The position numbers and the translations under genes are program-made. Positions 1 to 9,561 of a stretch of 40,170 nt of DNA are shown in pieces; the first letter of the stretch is position 1, and every line of letters begins with the position of its first letter. The notes below the pieces were generated by a model. It was given only the letters and a program-made list of their open reading frames with translations, made no database searches and was not told the origin of the DNA. The DNA is taken from IMG/VR virus record IMGVR_UViG_3300027749_000221, positions 1 through 40,170 of that record, one strand, 5' to 3'. This DNA is from a virus.

Positions 1-23
1 GGGGGTAAAATCTCCCGCCTTTT
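1..23 (+). terminator. right half of a terminator cut by the window edge
   Basis: The window opens with GGGGG, and positions 14-21 (CCCGCCTT) run into a short T stretch. The matching left arm AAGGCGGG lies at 38945-38952, just after the last gene of the head cluster. Joined through the G run they would make an 8-bp stem with a T tail between the capsid accessory gene and the 58-aa gene. This assumes the two ends are adjacent in a circular genome, which is inferred. Confidence 0.4.
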
Positions 24-38
24 CCTTTAAGGTGAAAT

Positions 39-215
39 ATGGCAATCGATTATCCATGCTCGATGCACAAAGACTCATACGCCAATTCAACAATTGCCGT
101 TGATGAGCAAGAATATAAAGCTTTATCCAAGGATGGATGGCTTACTTCCCAAGAATGGGACGATCAGGGTAAAGCCCCTAAAAAACGTATTAGAAATACC
201 CCATTTGAGGAATAA
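39..215 (+). CDS. small phage protein, 58 aa, unknown function
   Basis: An ATG ORF of 58 codons begins 5-8 nt after AAGG and ends 3 nt before the tailspike start, so it fits the operon. The product is hydrophilic (begins MAIDYPCSMHKDSYANST, ends in the basic/acidic tail KKRIRNTPFEE) with no membrane segment. If the genome is circular it would directly follow the coat/accessory genes (37297-38937), a place where P22-like phages carry small head or completion proteins. I do not recognise the family; a virion accessory role is only suggested by position. Confidence 0.7.
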   Translation: MAIDYPCSMHKDSYANSTIAVDEQEYKALSKDGWLTSQEWDDQGKAPKKRIRNTPFEE

Positions 216-218
216 CGA

Positions 219-2414
219 ATGTCTAGCCTAGCGAATCAGCAACAAAATCTATCCTTCCCAGGCTTATTGCAGGTTCCTGGCGGCATTACTACTACTTTAC
301 AACAAGTTCAAGATGGCGATGGAAATGCCACAGGTTTAAGCTTAAGCTCTGCTGGGGCTTCAGTAACTACATCAAGCACTTTTCAAGCATCTAAAAACGG
401 CACTACGTTAGTTGGAGCGCTACCTAGATTAATCAGCGATGGTTTTGGAGACCTTCCAACTGTTAAAGATTTTGGTGCGGTAGGTAATGGGGTAACTGAT
501 GATACTGCCGCTTTTACTGCTGCTATTGCTGCAAGCCCTACTGGTGTAGCCGTCCCCGCAGGAAGTTATAAGATTACAGGTACTGTTACAGGGGCTTTTT
601 ATAGCTTTGGAACAGTGACTATAGTTACAGGTATAGTTACAACAATTCAGAATGTAACTGGAAAAAATACTTCAATTAAAGATTTCGGCGCTGTTGGCGA
701 TGGCGTAACTGATGATACTGCAGCCATCCAGCGTGCATTAAATAGTGGACTACCACTATATGTTCCAGCAGGGACTTATATATGTTCTTCAGCATTAACT
801 AGCGCAAATAAAAATGTGGTGCTGTATGGTGAAAGTTCATTTTCAGCTATTTTAAAATTTACTACAAATTCACATGGATTATCTTTTACTTTTGTAGTAG
901 CTAATGTAACACATATCCCACAAACATTAGATTTAAAGAATATAGGTATTGTCACTACAAGCACTAACGCTTTAACAGCGCTTAAATTATCATGGGACCC
1001 TTGGCAACCGCAGCCCTATATGAGCTGCGTTTTGGATAATGTTCGTGTAACTGGTAAACCATGGGATATTGGATTAAGCATAGTTAATTGTTTTCAAGCA
1101 AATATAACAAATTGTGATTTTATAGGTGGCGCAGCTGGAACAGCTGGAACAGGAGTCATTGTTGATTCATGTATTACAGCTCAATTTATAGGAGTACAAG
1201 TTGAAGGTTGGGATATAGGATTTGAAACTTTAGATACTACACATCAATGCGAAGGTATTATTGTTAGTAATTGTACTATATACAATAATAATATAGGTAT
1301 GCGAATAGGCCATGCTATTTTTGTTAATGTATCTGACACTCATATTTTAGGGGTTACAAATACGCTTATAGTTAATGGGTTTCTTGCACACTCTAATTTT
1401 ACCAATAATACTTTTTATGTAACTGGCGCTAACGGTGTAGGTATAACGTTAAATAATACTCAAGCTTGTGGATTTTCAAACATGGTAGTTGAAGCTGTAG
1501 GGGCAGCGTATATAACTGCAACTACGTTTCTTGTTAAATCAACAGCAATTCAAAATAGATTTACATCATTAGCTTTAGATGGCGGTCTTATTGGGATGCA
1601 AATAGATACTGGCGCTTCCGATAATATGATTATTGGAGGAATGTATCAGGCGGTAACATCTATTATTGATAATTCAACAACTACAAGATATTCAGGGTTT
1701 GCAAAACAAGGTGGAGTCTCTACAACTACTTTTGGTATATCAGCTAACACTTTAGTTTTTGAAACTTCATCAGCAACATTTAATAATCCGCTTTACTCAA
1801 AAAACTTACTTTATCCGCGCGCTGGAATAGAGTTAGGTGATCCGACTACAGGTACAGGCGGTGTATTAGATTTCCATTCTGTAGTTGGATCAGTAGATTA
1901 TGATTCCAGATTATCAAGCGTAGGTGGATCAGTACCAACTGCAGGACAAGGAGCATTGGTAGTAGCTGCATTATCTTTTAGACCCCAAATTGATAATACA
2001 ACCGCTTTAGGTGGAGGATCATCCCGATGGACTACTGTTTATGCAGCGACTGGCACTATCAATACCTCTGATGGCAGATTAAAAACAGAGATTGAATCTT
2101 TAGATGCTGCTGAATTAGCTACCGCAAAAGCATTAAAAGGCCTAATCAAGAAATTCAAATATATCGATTCTGTTGCTGAAAAAGGAACTGCTGCTCGCAT
2201 ACATGTGGGGGTTATAGCTCAAGAAGTAGAAGCAGCGTTTATAGCTAACGGCCTTGATGCTACTCAATATGGTATATTTTGCTATGATGAATGGGAAGAA
2301 ACTTTAGAAGTTATAAGTGAAGAGGGTAAAATTGAAACCCCATATTCTCCAGCAGGAAATAGATATGGTATTCGATATGAAGAATTATTAGCTTTTATAA
2401 TCGCAGCGCTTTAA
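219..2414 (+). CDS. tailspike/tail fibre: pectate-lyase fold plus S74 intramolecular chaperone
   Basis: Probable receptor-binding or glycan-degrading tail protein of 731 aa. Two copies of the Pectate_lyase_3 entry motif (KDFGAVGnGVTDDTAA...VPAGtY) sit at about residues 82-118 and 152-190, followed by an N/I/T/G-rich region typical of a right-handed beta-helix. The C-terminus, from TSDGRLK at about residue 616 to the end, is a peptidase S74 chaperone domain: the Ser of TSD is the expected self-cleavage nucleophile, and GVIAQEV and YGIRYEELLAFIIAAL are conserved. In this family the chaperone trimerises the fibre and cuts itself off. The start follows GAGGA. The substrate cannot be told. Confidence 0.85.
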   Translation: MSSLANQQQNLSFPGLLQVPGGITTTLQQVQDGDGNATGLSLSSAGASVTTSSTFQASKNGTTLVGALPRLISDGFGDLPTVKDFGAVGNGVTDDTAAFTAAIAASPTGVAVPAGSYKITGTVTGAFYSFGTVTIVTGIVTTIQNVTGKNTSIKDFGAVGDGVTDDTAAIQRALNSGLPLYVPAGTYICSSALTSANKNVVLYGESSFSAILKFTTNSHGLSFTFVVANVTHIPQTLDLKNIGIVTTSTNALTALKLSWDPWQPQPYMSCVLDNVRVTGKPWDIGLSIVNCFQANITNCDFIGGAAGTAGTGVIVDSCITAQFIGVQVEGWDIGFETLDTTHQCEGIIVSNCTIYNNNIGMRIGHAIFVNVSDTHILGVTNTLIVNGFLAHSNFTNNTFYVTGANGVGITLNNTQACGFSNMVVEAVGAAYITATTFLVKSTAIQNRFTSLALDGGLIGMQIDTGASDNMIIGGMYQAVTSIIDNSTTTRYSGFAKQGGVSTTTFGISANTLVFETSSATFNNPLYSKNLLYPRAGIELGDPTTGTGGVLDFHSVVGSVDYDSRLSSVGGSVPTAGQGALVVAALSFRPQIDNTTALGGGSSRWTTVYAATGTINTSDGRLKTEIESLDAAELATAKALKGLIKKFKYIDSVAEKGTAARIHVGVIAQEVEAAFIANGLDATQYGIFCYDEWEETLEVISEEGKIETPYSPAGNRYGIRYEELLAFIIAAL

Positions 2415-2429
2415 AAAAAGGTTATTTTT

Positions 2430-3533
2430 ATGGCCCGATATTTTACTCTTGATTTAGTTCCTCAGTTAGGAGGTCAATTAGGTTTGATCTCCGCAGGCGT
2501 ATTCTATGCGAATACTTCTTCTGCGGTAGCGATCTTTGAAGATCAGGCGATGACTACGCCTATAGCTAACCCTACCGTAATTACTAGCGGGTATAATATA
2601 TCTTTTTGGGTTGCAGATGGTACTCAGAACTATGATATTCAGTTAAAGGGTGGCAATTTAATATCGACTGGTTTCATTAATGATATTTGGACACTTCCTG
2701 CGCCAATTTGGGGTAATTTATCAGTATTTTGGAGCAATCAACCTAATGTTTGGGCTTATATAACTCCTTATACTGTTGCCGTTTCAATGGTCAGTAATGT
2801 CGGTCAACTTTATACAGCGAATGATTTAGTACGCGCTGCAATGCGATTAATCCAAGTATCTTCCGTAGATACTGATTTAACCGCAAACGAGCTTAAGGAT
2901 GGCATAGAATCGCTTAATCGCATGTTAGATTCTTGGTCAGCTGATGAATTAATGCTTTATCAGATCACTAGAGAAACATTCCCTTTATCTTCAGGTACTA
3001 ACCCTTATACTATAGGGCTTGGGGCTATGTGGAATACTATCAGGCCAAGCCGAATTATAGATGCGTATTTTACTATTTATACCGGAAGTATCCCTGTTGA
3101 TTATCCTATGCAAATTATGGAATGGGATGATTATAATGCTGTAAGGCTTAAAAGTTTACAAACTAATTTCCCAGGATATTTATTTTACGATAGGGGTTTT
3201 CCTATCGGAAATGCTTATATATACCCTATATGTTCTTCAAGTAATGAAACTATTACCCTGACATCTTGGAAGCCATTTACAGTTGTTAATGACCCTACTG
3301 CTTACATTAGCCTACCTCCCGGCTATTGGGAAGCAATAGTATTTAATTTAGCGATTCGTATTGCTGAAGAATATCAATTTGATATTAGACAAACAACTGT
3401 TGCATTAGCTCAAAATGCTATTAAACGTATTAAGAGAATTAATCAACGAACTCCTACCCTTAGTACGGACGTAGCGCTTATGAGTACCAGCCAAATGAGA
3501 TATAATATTTATAGTGATGGGTATGGACGATAA
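2430..3533 (+). CDS. head-tail adaptor, P22 gp4-like, with an extra N-terminal domain
   Basis: From about residue 128 on (LYTANDLVRAAMRLIQV...ELKDGIESLNRMLDSW...) the protein resembles the P22 tail accessory factor gp4, which binds the portal and begins closing the DNA exit channel. P22 gp4 is about 166 aa; this protein has 367. The first ~125 residues are a separate domain (FYANTSSAVAIFEDQAMTTPIANP...FWVADGTQNYDIQLKGG) resembling the N-terminal part of the collar fibre at 13879. The stop overlaps the next start (TAATG), so it is coupled to the gp10-like gene, as expected for tail-completion proteins. The gp4 assignment is by motif and gene order. Confidence 0.7.
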   Translation: MARYFTLDLVPQLGGQLGLISAGVFYANTSSAVAIFEDQAMTTPIANPTVITSGYNISFWVADGTQNYDIQLKGGNLISTGFINDIWTLPAPIWGNLSVFWSNQPNVWAYITPYTVAVSMVSNVGQLYTANDLVRAAMRLIQVSSVDTDLTANELKDGIESLNRMLDSWSADELMLYQITRETFPLSSGTNPYTIGLGAMWNTIRPSRIIDAYFTIYTGSIPVDYPMQIMEWDDYNAVRLKSLQTNFPGYLFYDRGFPIGNAYIYPICSSSNETITLTSWKPFTVVNDPTAYISLPPGYWEAIVFNLAIRIAEEYQFDIRQTTVALAQNAIKRIKRINQRTPTLSTDVALMSTSQMRYNIYSDGYGR

Positions 3534-6025
3534 TGCCAGAAGCCATTGTACTACCTATATTAGGGGCTGGCATAGCTGGACGGTCTAAAGCTGTTTCTGC
3601 TCAAAAAAGGCAGAATCTTTTTCTTGAAGTTAAACCTGAAAAAGATAAAACAAATTTAGCTGCGTATCCAACACCAGGACTAACTTTATTTGCTAATGCG
3701 GGTAAAAATCCTTCACGCGGGTTATGGTGGCTACAAGCATTAAATTTACTTTATTCAGTAAACGCTAATAAGCTAATAGAAATTGATAAAAATGGCGTAG
3801 TTACTGAAAGAGGAACGCTTTCAACGGCTGAAGGCACAGTATCAATTTCGGATAACGCTCAGCAAATCATAATTGTCGATGGCGAAAACGGCTATATTTA
3901 TGAGCCTAAAACGCTTCAATTAAGCTATACCTATCCTGCCAATTCAGTTTCAAATGTTTATAGCCGTACAGGGCTAACTATAACTGTATCAGGGATTGTT
4001 AATGCTGGCATCGCTGGCGATACTGCTACCATTACTACTGATGGCGGGGATGTACTTTCAGGAGCCTATACAATTGCTACAGCTACACAAGGCAGTTGGA
4101 CTTTTGCTGTTGTTTTACCTTCATTGCAAACCCCAATCCTAGCAACTGCATTAGTAGCAGGATCAAAATATGTTGTTTTAACATTAGGTACATCAGATTT
4201 TACTATTGCAGGCGCAGCAGCTAACGTATTAGGCGCTGTTTTTACAGCTACTAAAGCCTCTACTGGTACAGGCACAGCGGTTCCAGCCACTATTGATGTT
4301 AATGTTCCAGCAACATCTTTAATAGCAGGGCAGAAATATATAATTTTAATTGTAGGCTCTACAGACTTTACTCTTTATGGCGCTGCAACCAATACTGTAG
4401 GCTTAGAATTTACTACCTCATTACCAGTCGTTAATGCCACAGCTTTAGTAGCTAGTACAATTTATCAAATTCTAACTTTAGGCACTACAGACTTTACACT
4501 TTATGGCGCTGCGGCTAATACTGTAGGCACTATATTTACTGCAACTGGTGTAGGTATTGGTACGGGAACAACTTATAAAACGCCTATTGGTACAGGCGTA
4601 GTCATCAATAACAGTGCTACCGGATTGCTTACATATACACAAAACGGTATTGTTGCAGTAACTGAAACTGCAACTAATCGCCATTCTAACGATAATATTG
4701 AAATTTTAAAAACGGCTGGCCCTGTACCATCAGGTAACTATGTTGTTAATTTCCCTTTGACAGCTGCTACAGCTTTAGTTGTTAGCACTCAATACATTAT
4801 CAATAGCGTAGGCACTTCTGATTTTCAATTAGTTGGCGCTATAAATAATGAAGTTGGTACTTCTTTTGCGGCTACTGGAGCTACACCAGGAACTGGCACA
4901 TGTACATTAGCTAATGAATGGACGTTTAATGTTCCTATTACTACTCCTGCTGGTGCAGGGGGATTAGAGGTAATAAATAACTTTAGAGAAATAACTACTG
5001 AAGGTTTCCCTAACGGCAATACTGTAACTTTCTTAGATGGGTATTTTATCGTCAATGCGCCTAATACACGTCAATTTTATTTATCCCAACTATATGATGG
5101 ATTTACTTGGAACGCTTTATCATTTGCTAGTAAAGAAGCCTATACCGACAATTTAGAAGCTGTTGCGGTGGATAATAGCTGTTTAGTTTTATTAGGTTTT
5201 ATTTCACAAGAATATTGGCAAGATATAGGCGCGTTTCCTTTTCCATTATTAAGAATACCTGGATCGCCTACCGATATGGGCGTGGCTGCACGGTGGAGCG
5301 TTGCGCGATGTAATGGTGAATTAATCTATTTAGGCCGAGCAAGACGGGGCGGTTTATCAGTTGTAATGATCCGAAATTATCGCCCTGTTACAGTATCAAC
5401 GCCCGACTTAGATTTTCTATTCAATGAATATGTAAACCCAGGTGACGCTATAGCATTTAGCTATCGTCAAAATGGGCATGAATTTTATCAGATAAGCTTT
5501 CAACAACAAGGCGTTACTTGGCTTTACGATGCAACTTCAGAAGTTTGGAGTACATTATTGTCAGGGGCTACGACAAGGCATTACGCAAATTTTGGCTGTC
5601 AGTTTGATTTCCATGTAATAACTTCTGACTACCGTAATGGTAATTTGTATATTCTTGATCCTGCATCTTATACGGACAATGGTGATTTAATTGCACGAGA
5701 ATTAATCACTCCTCATTTCTTTGCAAACACATCGTTTAATAACCTTCATATTTATCGGCTTAGATTAGATATGGAACAGGGCGGCGGTCTTAATGACGGG
5801 CAAGGTCAAACTCCACAAGTTATGTTACAAGTAAGCCGCGATGGGGGATATACTTGGGGTGATGAAATGTGGGCGACTTGCGGTGCGCAAGGTGATTTTT
5901 TAAGCCGAGCTGAATGGCGCAGATTAGGCGTTTCAAGAAATTACGTTTTTAAATTTAGAATAACTGATCCAATTAAGACAGTTTTAATTGGTGCTGCGGC
6001 TTACGCAACACAGGCATCTAAATAA
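3533..6025 (+). CDS. DNA-stabilisation/tail accessory protein, P22 gp10-like, with repeat insertion
   Basis: The N-terminal ~130 residues (PEAIVLPILGAGIAGRSKAV..., YPTPGLTLFANAG..., RGLWWLQALNLLYSV) and C-terminal ~330 residues (LDGYFIVNAPNTRQFYLSQL, WQDIGAFPFPLLRIPGSP, WSVARCNGELIYLG, SRDGGYTWGDE) follow P22 gp10, the tail hub protein below gp4 that helps retain DNA. P22 gp10 is 472 aa; this one is 830. Most of the excess is an insertion of roughly residues 150-470 with four ~45-residue repeats listed separately. It lies directly after the gp4-like gene as in P22 and is coupled at both ends by TAATG. The family call is good; the role of the insertion is unknown. Confidence 0.75.
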   Translation: MPEAIVLPILGAGIAGRSKAVSAQKRQNLFLEVKPEKDKTNLAAYPTPGLTLFANAGKNPSRGLWWLQALNLLYSVNANKLIEIDKNGVVTERGTLSTAEGTVSISDNAQQIIIVDGENGYIYEPKTLQLSYTYPANSVSNVYSRTGLTITVSGIVNAGIAGDTATITTDGGDVLSGAYTIATATQGSWTFAVVLPSLQTPILATALVAGSKYVVLTLGTSDFTIAGAAANVLGAVFTATKASTGTGTAVPATIDVNVPATSLIAGQKYIILIVGSTDFTLYGAATNTVGLEFTTSLPVVNATALVASTIYQILTLGTTDFTLYGAAANTVGTIFTATGVGIGTGTTYKTPIGTGVVINNSATGLLTYTQNGIVAVTETATNRHSNDNIEILKTAGPVPSGNYVVNFPLTAATALVVSTQYIINSVGTSDFQLVGAINNEVGTSFAATGATPGTGTCTLANEWTFNVPITTPAGAGGLEVINNFREITTEGFPNGNTVTFLDGYFIVNAPNTRQFYLSQLYDGFTWNALSFASKEAYTDNLEAVAVDNSCLVLLGFISQEYWQDIGAFPFPLLRIPGSPTDMGVAARWSVARCNGELIYLGRARRGGLSVVMIRNYRPVTVSTPDLDFLFNEYVNPGDAIAFSYRQNGHEFYQISFQQQGVTWLYDATSEVWSTLLSGATTRHYANFGCQFDFHVITSDYRNGNLYILDPASYTDNGDLIARELITPHFFANTSFNNLHIYRLRLDMEQGGGLNDGQGQTPQVMLQVSRDGGYTWGDEMWATCGAQGDFLSRAEWRRLGVSRNYVFKFRITDPIKTVLIGAAAYATQASK
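4141..4903 (+). repeat. four degenerate ~45-residue protein repeats inside the gp10-like gene
   Basis: Four copies of the pattern AT-[AS]-L-[VI]-x4-Y-x-[IV]-x3-G-[ST]-[ST]-DF-x3-GA-x2-N-x-[LV]-G-x3-[FT]-x-AT, mostly ending GTGT. They start near nt 4141, 4309, 4435 and 4765. The second is truncated at its GTGT end, and a ~190-nt non-repeat segment separates the third and fourth. The unit resembles short repeats scattered through many phage structural proteins. They are diverged in DNA, so the expansion is not recent. Confidence 0.75.
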
Positions 6026-8757
6026 TGGCTATTTCCCAACCCCCATTCCAGTCTACTTTAGTTGATGCTGATGATCGGGTGCAAACTCCTTGGGCGCAAT
6101 GGTTTAGTCAATTACAGCCTATTTTACAATCAGTTGTAGCTAGTGGCCCTACATCAGGTAGACCAACTCAAAATCTTTTCATAGGGTATCCTTATTTCGA
6201 TACAACATTAGACCAAATGGTTTATTGGAATGGTGTCATTTGGGTAACTTATGCGCCCTCTACTACCGGAACGAGTATTTTAAAGGGTAATGGTACAGGT
6301 GGGTTTAATAACGCTATAGCTGGCATTGATTTTGCTCCTGCAACTTCTGGTAATGCTATTCTTTATGGTAATGGTGCTGGCGGTTTTAGTTCAGTCGCTA
6401 TTGGTTCAGGCGTTACTTTTGCAGGCGGTGTTTTATCGGCTTCTGGATCAGGTGGAACAGTTACTTCTGTAAGCGGAACTGCACCTATAGCATCATCTGG
6501 AGGAACTACCCCCGCGATCAGTATTAGTCAAGCTGGAATAAGTACAAATGGGTATTTAAGCGCAATTGACTGGACAACTTTTAACAATAAAGGCTCAGTA
6601 ACTTCTGTTAGTGGAACAGGTTCAGTTAATGGCATCACCTTAACAGGAACGGTTACTTCATCTGGAAGCTTGACGCTAGGGGGAATGCTAGGCGGTATTG
6701 GTAATAGCCAATTAACTAATTCTTCAGTTACGATTAACGGGTCTACCGTTAGCCTTGGTGGATCAACTACAGTTACAGCTACTGCTACAAACGCGCTGAC
6801 TATTGGTACAGGTTTAAGTGGTACTTCCTATAATGGTTCGTCTGCGGTTACGATTGTAAATACTGGTGTTTTATCAATTACAGGAACGGTTAACCAAGTT
6901 ATAGCTTCAGCATCTACAGGCGCAGTTACTTTAAGTTTACCTCAAAGTATTAATAGTGGGGCAACGCCTACTTTTACAGGCACAAATTTTACAGGTATCC
7001 CTAATGCAGGATTGACCAATTCATCCATTACTATTAATGGAACCTCTACTAGCTTAGGCGGGGCAATATCAGTAGGCACAGTTACAGGCGTTACTGGAAC
7101 TGCACCTGTCGTATCTTCTGGCGGTACAGCTCCTGCAATCAGTATGGCCGCCGCTACAGCATTAGTTAATGGATACCTTACTTCAACCGACTGGACTACC
7201 TTTAATAACAAATCTAATACCAATGGCACAGTGACAAGCGTAGCCGCAATTACTTTAGGCACTACTGGTACTGATTTAAGCTCAACTGTAGCAACGGGCG
7301 CTACAACACCAGTTATTACTTTGCAAGTGCCTACAGCCTCAGCTACGAACCGAGGGGCATTATCTTCAACTGACTGGACTACTTTTAATAACAAACAGCC
7401 TGCTGGAGCGTATTTAACTGCAAGCACAGGTGTAACAACATTTGCGGGCAATTCTACAGGATTAACTCCTGCAACCGCTACATCAGGTGCAATTACTCTG
7501 GGGGGAATATTAGTTGGCGCTAATGGTGGTACAGGCGTAGCTAATACGGGTAAGACATTCACGATAGGTGGAAATTTTACTACTTCAGGCGCGTTTACTA
7601 CGTCATTAACAGTTACCGCTAATACGTCATTAACTTTACCTAATAGTGGTACAGTTATTAGTTCTGTTACTGCGCCAGCCGCTAACCCTATCACTGGTAC
7701 ACCTTCAGCATCTAATTATTTACGAGGAGATGGAACTTGGGCTACTTTTACAACGGGTACAGTTACTTCAGTAGGTTTTACCGGAGGGCTAATAACAGTT
7801 GCAACACCTACTACTACGCCCGCATTTACTGTTGCGGGAACTTCTGGCGGCATCCCTTATTTCAGTTCAGCGTCTACTTGGGCTACATCCACAGCATTAG
7901 CATTAAACTCTTTAGTTATTGGTGGAGGGGCAGGATTAGCTCCTGCCACAACTACAACTGGAACTGGCGTAGTAACTGCGCTTGGAACGAATGTAGGCTC
8001 TGCTGGCGCATTTGTAACTTTCAATGGTGCGTTAGGAACTCCATCTAGCGGTACAGTAACTAATTTAACTGGCACAGCATCAATTAACATTAATGGCACT
8101 GTTGGTGCGACAACGGCAGCAACGGGCAAATTTACCACTTTAGAATACACAGGCACACTCACAGGCGGCACAGGTGTAATAACCATAGGCACAAACCAGA
8201 TATACAAAGACGCCTCGGGTAATGTGGGGATTGGGACGAGTAGTCCCGCTGCACTATTAGATGTTAATGGTGCTTTTAATGTTACTGGACAAGTTAGTAC
8301 AGGGGCTGCGATAGAGCTTGGTCAATTACGAACAGTAGCAGGGCCAAGTTTTATTGATTTCCATTCAGCAATACCTGCTACTGATTATGAATCTCGTATT
8401 ATTAGAGGTACTGGAGCTAATGGCGTATTTACTTTTGCCCAGACAGGCATAGGAAATATGGATTTAAATTGTGCTGGAGCTTCAGCCATAACGCTTACGA
8501 CTTCTGCTTTAGAAAGAGTGAGGGTGGACTCCTCCGGCAACGTGGGGATTGGGACTAGCTCACCAACAGGAAAATTAGACGTAGCTGGAACAATAAAAAC
8601 TTTAGGTTATACAGTAGCTACATTGCCCACAGGAGTTGTGGGAGCAAGAGCCTATGTAACTAATGCTTTAACTCCTGTATTTGGATCAACAGTCGTAACA
8701 GGCGGCGCGGTCACCATACCTGTATTTTATAATGGTACAAATTGGATAGTAGGGTAA
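6025..8757 (+). CDS. long repetitive tail fibre, 910 aa
   Basis: The N-terminus has a compact head (MAISQPPFQSTLVDADDRVQTPWAQWFSQLQ..., then FIGYPYFDTTLDQMVYWNGVIWV) likely to attach to the virion. Residues ~85-700 are Ser/Thr/Gly-rich with at least three imperfect units of the form GTVTSVSGTAP, GGTxPAIS, NGYLSxxDWTTFNNK. Near the C-terminus are two GNVGIGTSSPxxxLDV motifs (about residues 733 and 835), common in phage and environmental fibre proteins. No S74 chaperone is visible, unlike the tailspike at 219. The start overlaps the gp10-like stop (TAATG). Probable adhesion fibre; the receptor is unknown. The large antisense ORFs in this region are by-products of the repeated codons. Confidence 0.75.
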   Translation: MAISQPPFQSTLVDADDRVQTPWAQWFSQLQPILQSVVASGPTSGRPTQNLFIGYPYFDTTLDQMVYWNGVIWVTYAPSTTGTSILKGNGTGGFNNAIAGIDFAPATSGNAILYGNGAGGFSSVAIGSGVTFAGGVLSASGSGGTVTSVSGTAPIASSGGTTPAISISQAGISTNGYLSAIDWTTFNNKGSVTSVSGTGSVNGITLTGTVTSSGSLTLGGMLGGIGNSQLTNSSVTINGSTVSLGGSTTVTATATNALTIGTGLSGTSYNGSSAVTIVNTGVLSITGTVNQVIASASTGAVTLSLPQSINSGATPTFTGTNFTGIPNAGLTNSSITINGTSTSLGGAISVGTVTGVTGTAPVVSSGGTAPAISMAAATALVNGYLTSTDWTTFNNKSNTNGTVTSVAAITLGTTGTDLSSTVATGATTPVITLQVPTASATNRGALSSTDWTTFNNKQPAGAYLTASTGVTTFAGNSTGLTPATATSGAITLGGILVGANGGTGVANTGKTFTIGGNFTTSGAFTTSLTVTANTSLTLPNSGTVISSVTAPAANPITGTPSASNYLRGDGTWATFTTGTVTSVGFTGGLITVATPTTTPAFTVAGTSGGIPYFSSASTWATSTALALNSLVIGGGAGLAPATTTTGTGVVTALGTNVGSAGAFVTFNGALGTPSSGTVTNLTGTASININGTVGATTAATGKFTTLEYTGTLTGGTGVITIGTNQIYKDASGNVGIGTSSPAALLDVNGAFNVTGQVSTGAAIELGQLRTVAGPSFIDFHSAIPATDYESRIIRGTGANGVFTFAQTGIGNMDLNCAGASAITLTTSALERVRVDSSGNVGIGTSSPTGKLDVAGTIKTLGYTVATLPTGVVGARAYVTNALTPVFGSTVVTGGAVTIPVFYNGTNWIVG

Positions 8758-8761
8758 TAAC

Positions 8762-9088
8762 ATGATTACAAACACTTGGAACATCGTAGCGATGAACTGC
8801 AAACCTGATGTAAATGGCATGCTTGATTATGTCGTTACAGCACACTGGACTCTCAGCGCTACAGATGGTACTTACACAGGCTCAGTGTACGGAACAGCCT
8901 CATTTGAAGTTGATCCTGACAAACCTGACTATACCCCTTACGAAGATTTAACTTTGGATGAAGTTGTCGCTTGGACTAAAACAGCATTGGGTGCAGAACA
9001 AGTAGCATCTTATGAAAAGTCTGTTGCCGACCAAATTGAAGCACAAATAAACCCAACTATCATAACACCTAAACTTCCTTGGCTATGA
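8762..9088 (+). CDS. small conserved phage protein after tail fibre, 108 aa
   Basis: Begins MITNTWNIVAMNCKPDVNGM; its beta-rich middle (DYVVTAHWTLSATDGTYTGSVYGTASFEVD) and helical tail (LTLDEVVAWTKTALGAEQVASYEKSVADQIE) match a short protein type often found beside phage fibre genes. Function is unknown; a fibre-associated or structural role is inferred from position. It lies 4 nt after the fibre stop and overlaps the next gene by ATGA, so the block 6025-10133 is probably one translational unit. Confidence 0.75.
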   Translation: MITNTWNIVAMNCKPDVNGMLDYVVTAHWTLSATDGTYTGSVYGTASFEVDPDKPDYTPYEDLTLDEVVAWTKTALGAEQVASYEKSVADQIEAQINPTIITPKLPWL

Positions 9089-9561
9089 TAGATTTTATGG
9101 TTTTAGCACTTCCTAGATCAGGAACAGCATGGGTTTCTAACTTGCTGACAACTGATACTTCACTTTGTATTCATGAATCAGCAATGGATTATCATACGTC
9201 TGATTTAGATGCGATGGAGTATAAAGGAACTTTAGGGATTGCTGAAACCAGTGCATTTATTAGAGTGGACGAATTTAATCTACACTCTGCTAAAAAGCTA
9301 ATTATAGGCCGTCCTTTTGATGAAATAAATAAATCAATAGCAAAGCTAGGCTTTAAAGCGATGCCATCATATTCGGCTGATTTGATGATTCAACTTAAAG
9401 GGTATAGAATAGCTTATAAAGACTTGTTTAATTACGATATTATGGCTGAAGCGTATTATTATTTACTGCGTAAAGAGCTTAACCAAGAACGGCATCGGAT
9501 GTTATGCCAAATGAATATAGAAAACACCGTAGCTATTGAACGTGTCAGAGGGTTAGTATGA
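9085..9561 (+). CDS. sulfotransferase-like P-loop protein
   Basis: The N-terminus LALPRSGTAWVSNLL (PRSGTAW at residues 10-16) is the 5'-phosphosulfate-binding loop of PAPS-dependent sulfotransferases. Further recognisable parts are HESAMDYH and the central IIGRPFDEINKSIAKLGF, where that family has its 3'-phosphate-binding segment. At 158 aa it is shorter than cellular sulfotransferases (usually 250-300 aa), a size I associate with phage versions. The ATG at 9085 overlaps the upstream TGA (ATGA); an in-frame TTG six bases earlier is less likely. It sits between the fibre genes and a 2OG oxygenase, so it may modify a tail protein or a host surface glycan; that is inference. Confidence 0.6.
   Translation: MIDFMVLALPRSGTAWVSNLLTTDTSLCIHESAMDYHTSDLDAMEYKGTLGIAETSAFIRVDEFNLHSAKKLIIGRPFDEINKSIAKLGFKAMPSYSADLMIQLKGYRIAYKDLFNYDIMAEAYYYLLRKELNQERHRMLCQMNIENTVAIERVRGLV

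Noticed and set aside
6942-7694. Long - strand ORF (250 codons) opposite the repetitive fibre, with others at 7857-8207 and 4066-4290
   Set aside because: The product is Val/Pro/Ala-rich low complexity mirroring the Thr/Gly/Ser codons of the fibre; no ribosome site, and the opposite strand has clear homology.
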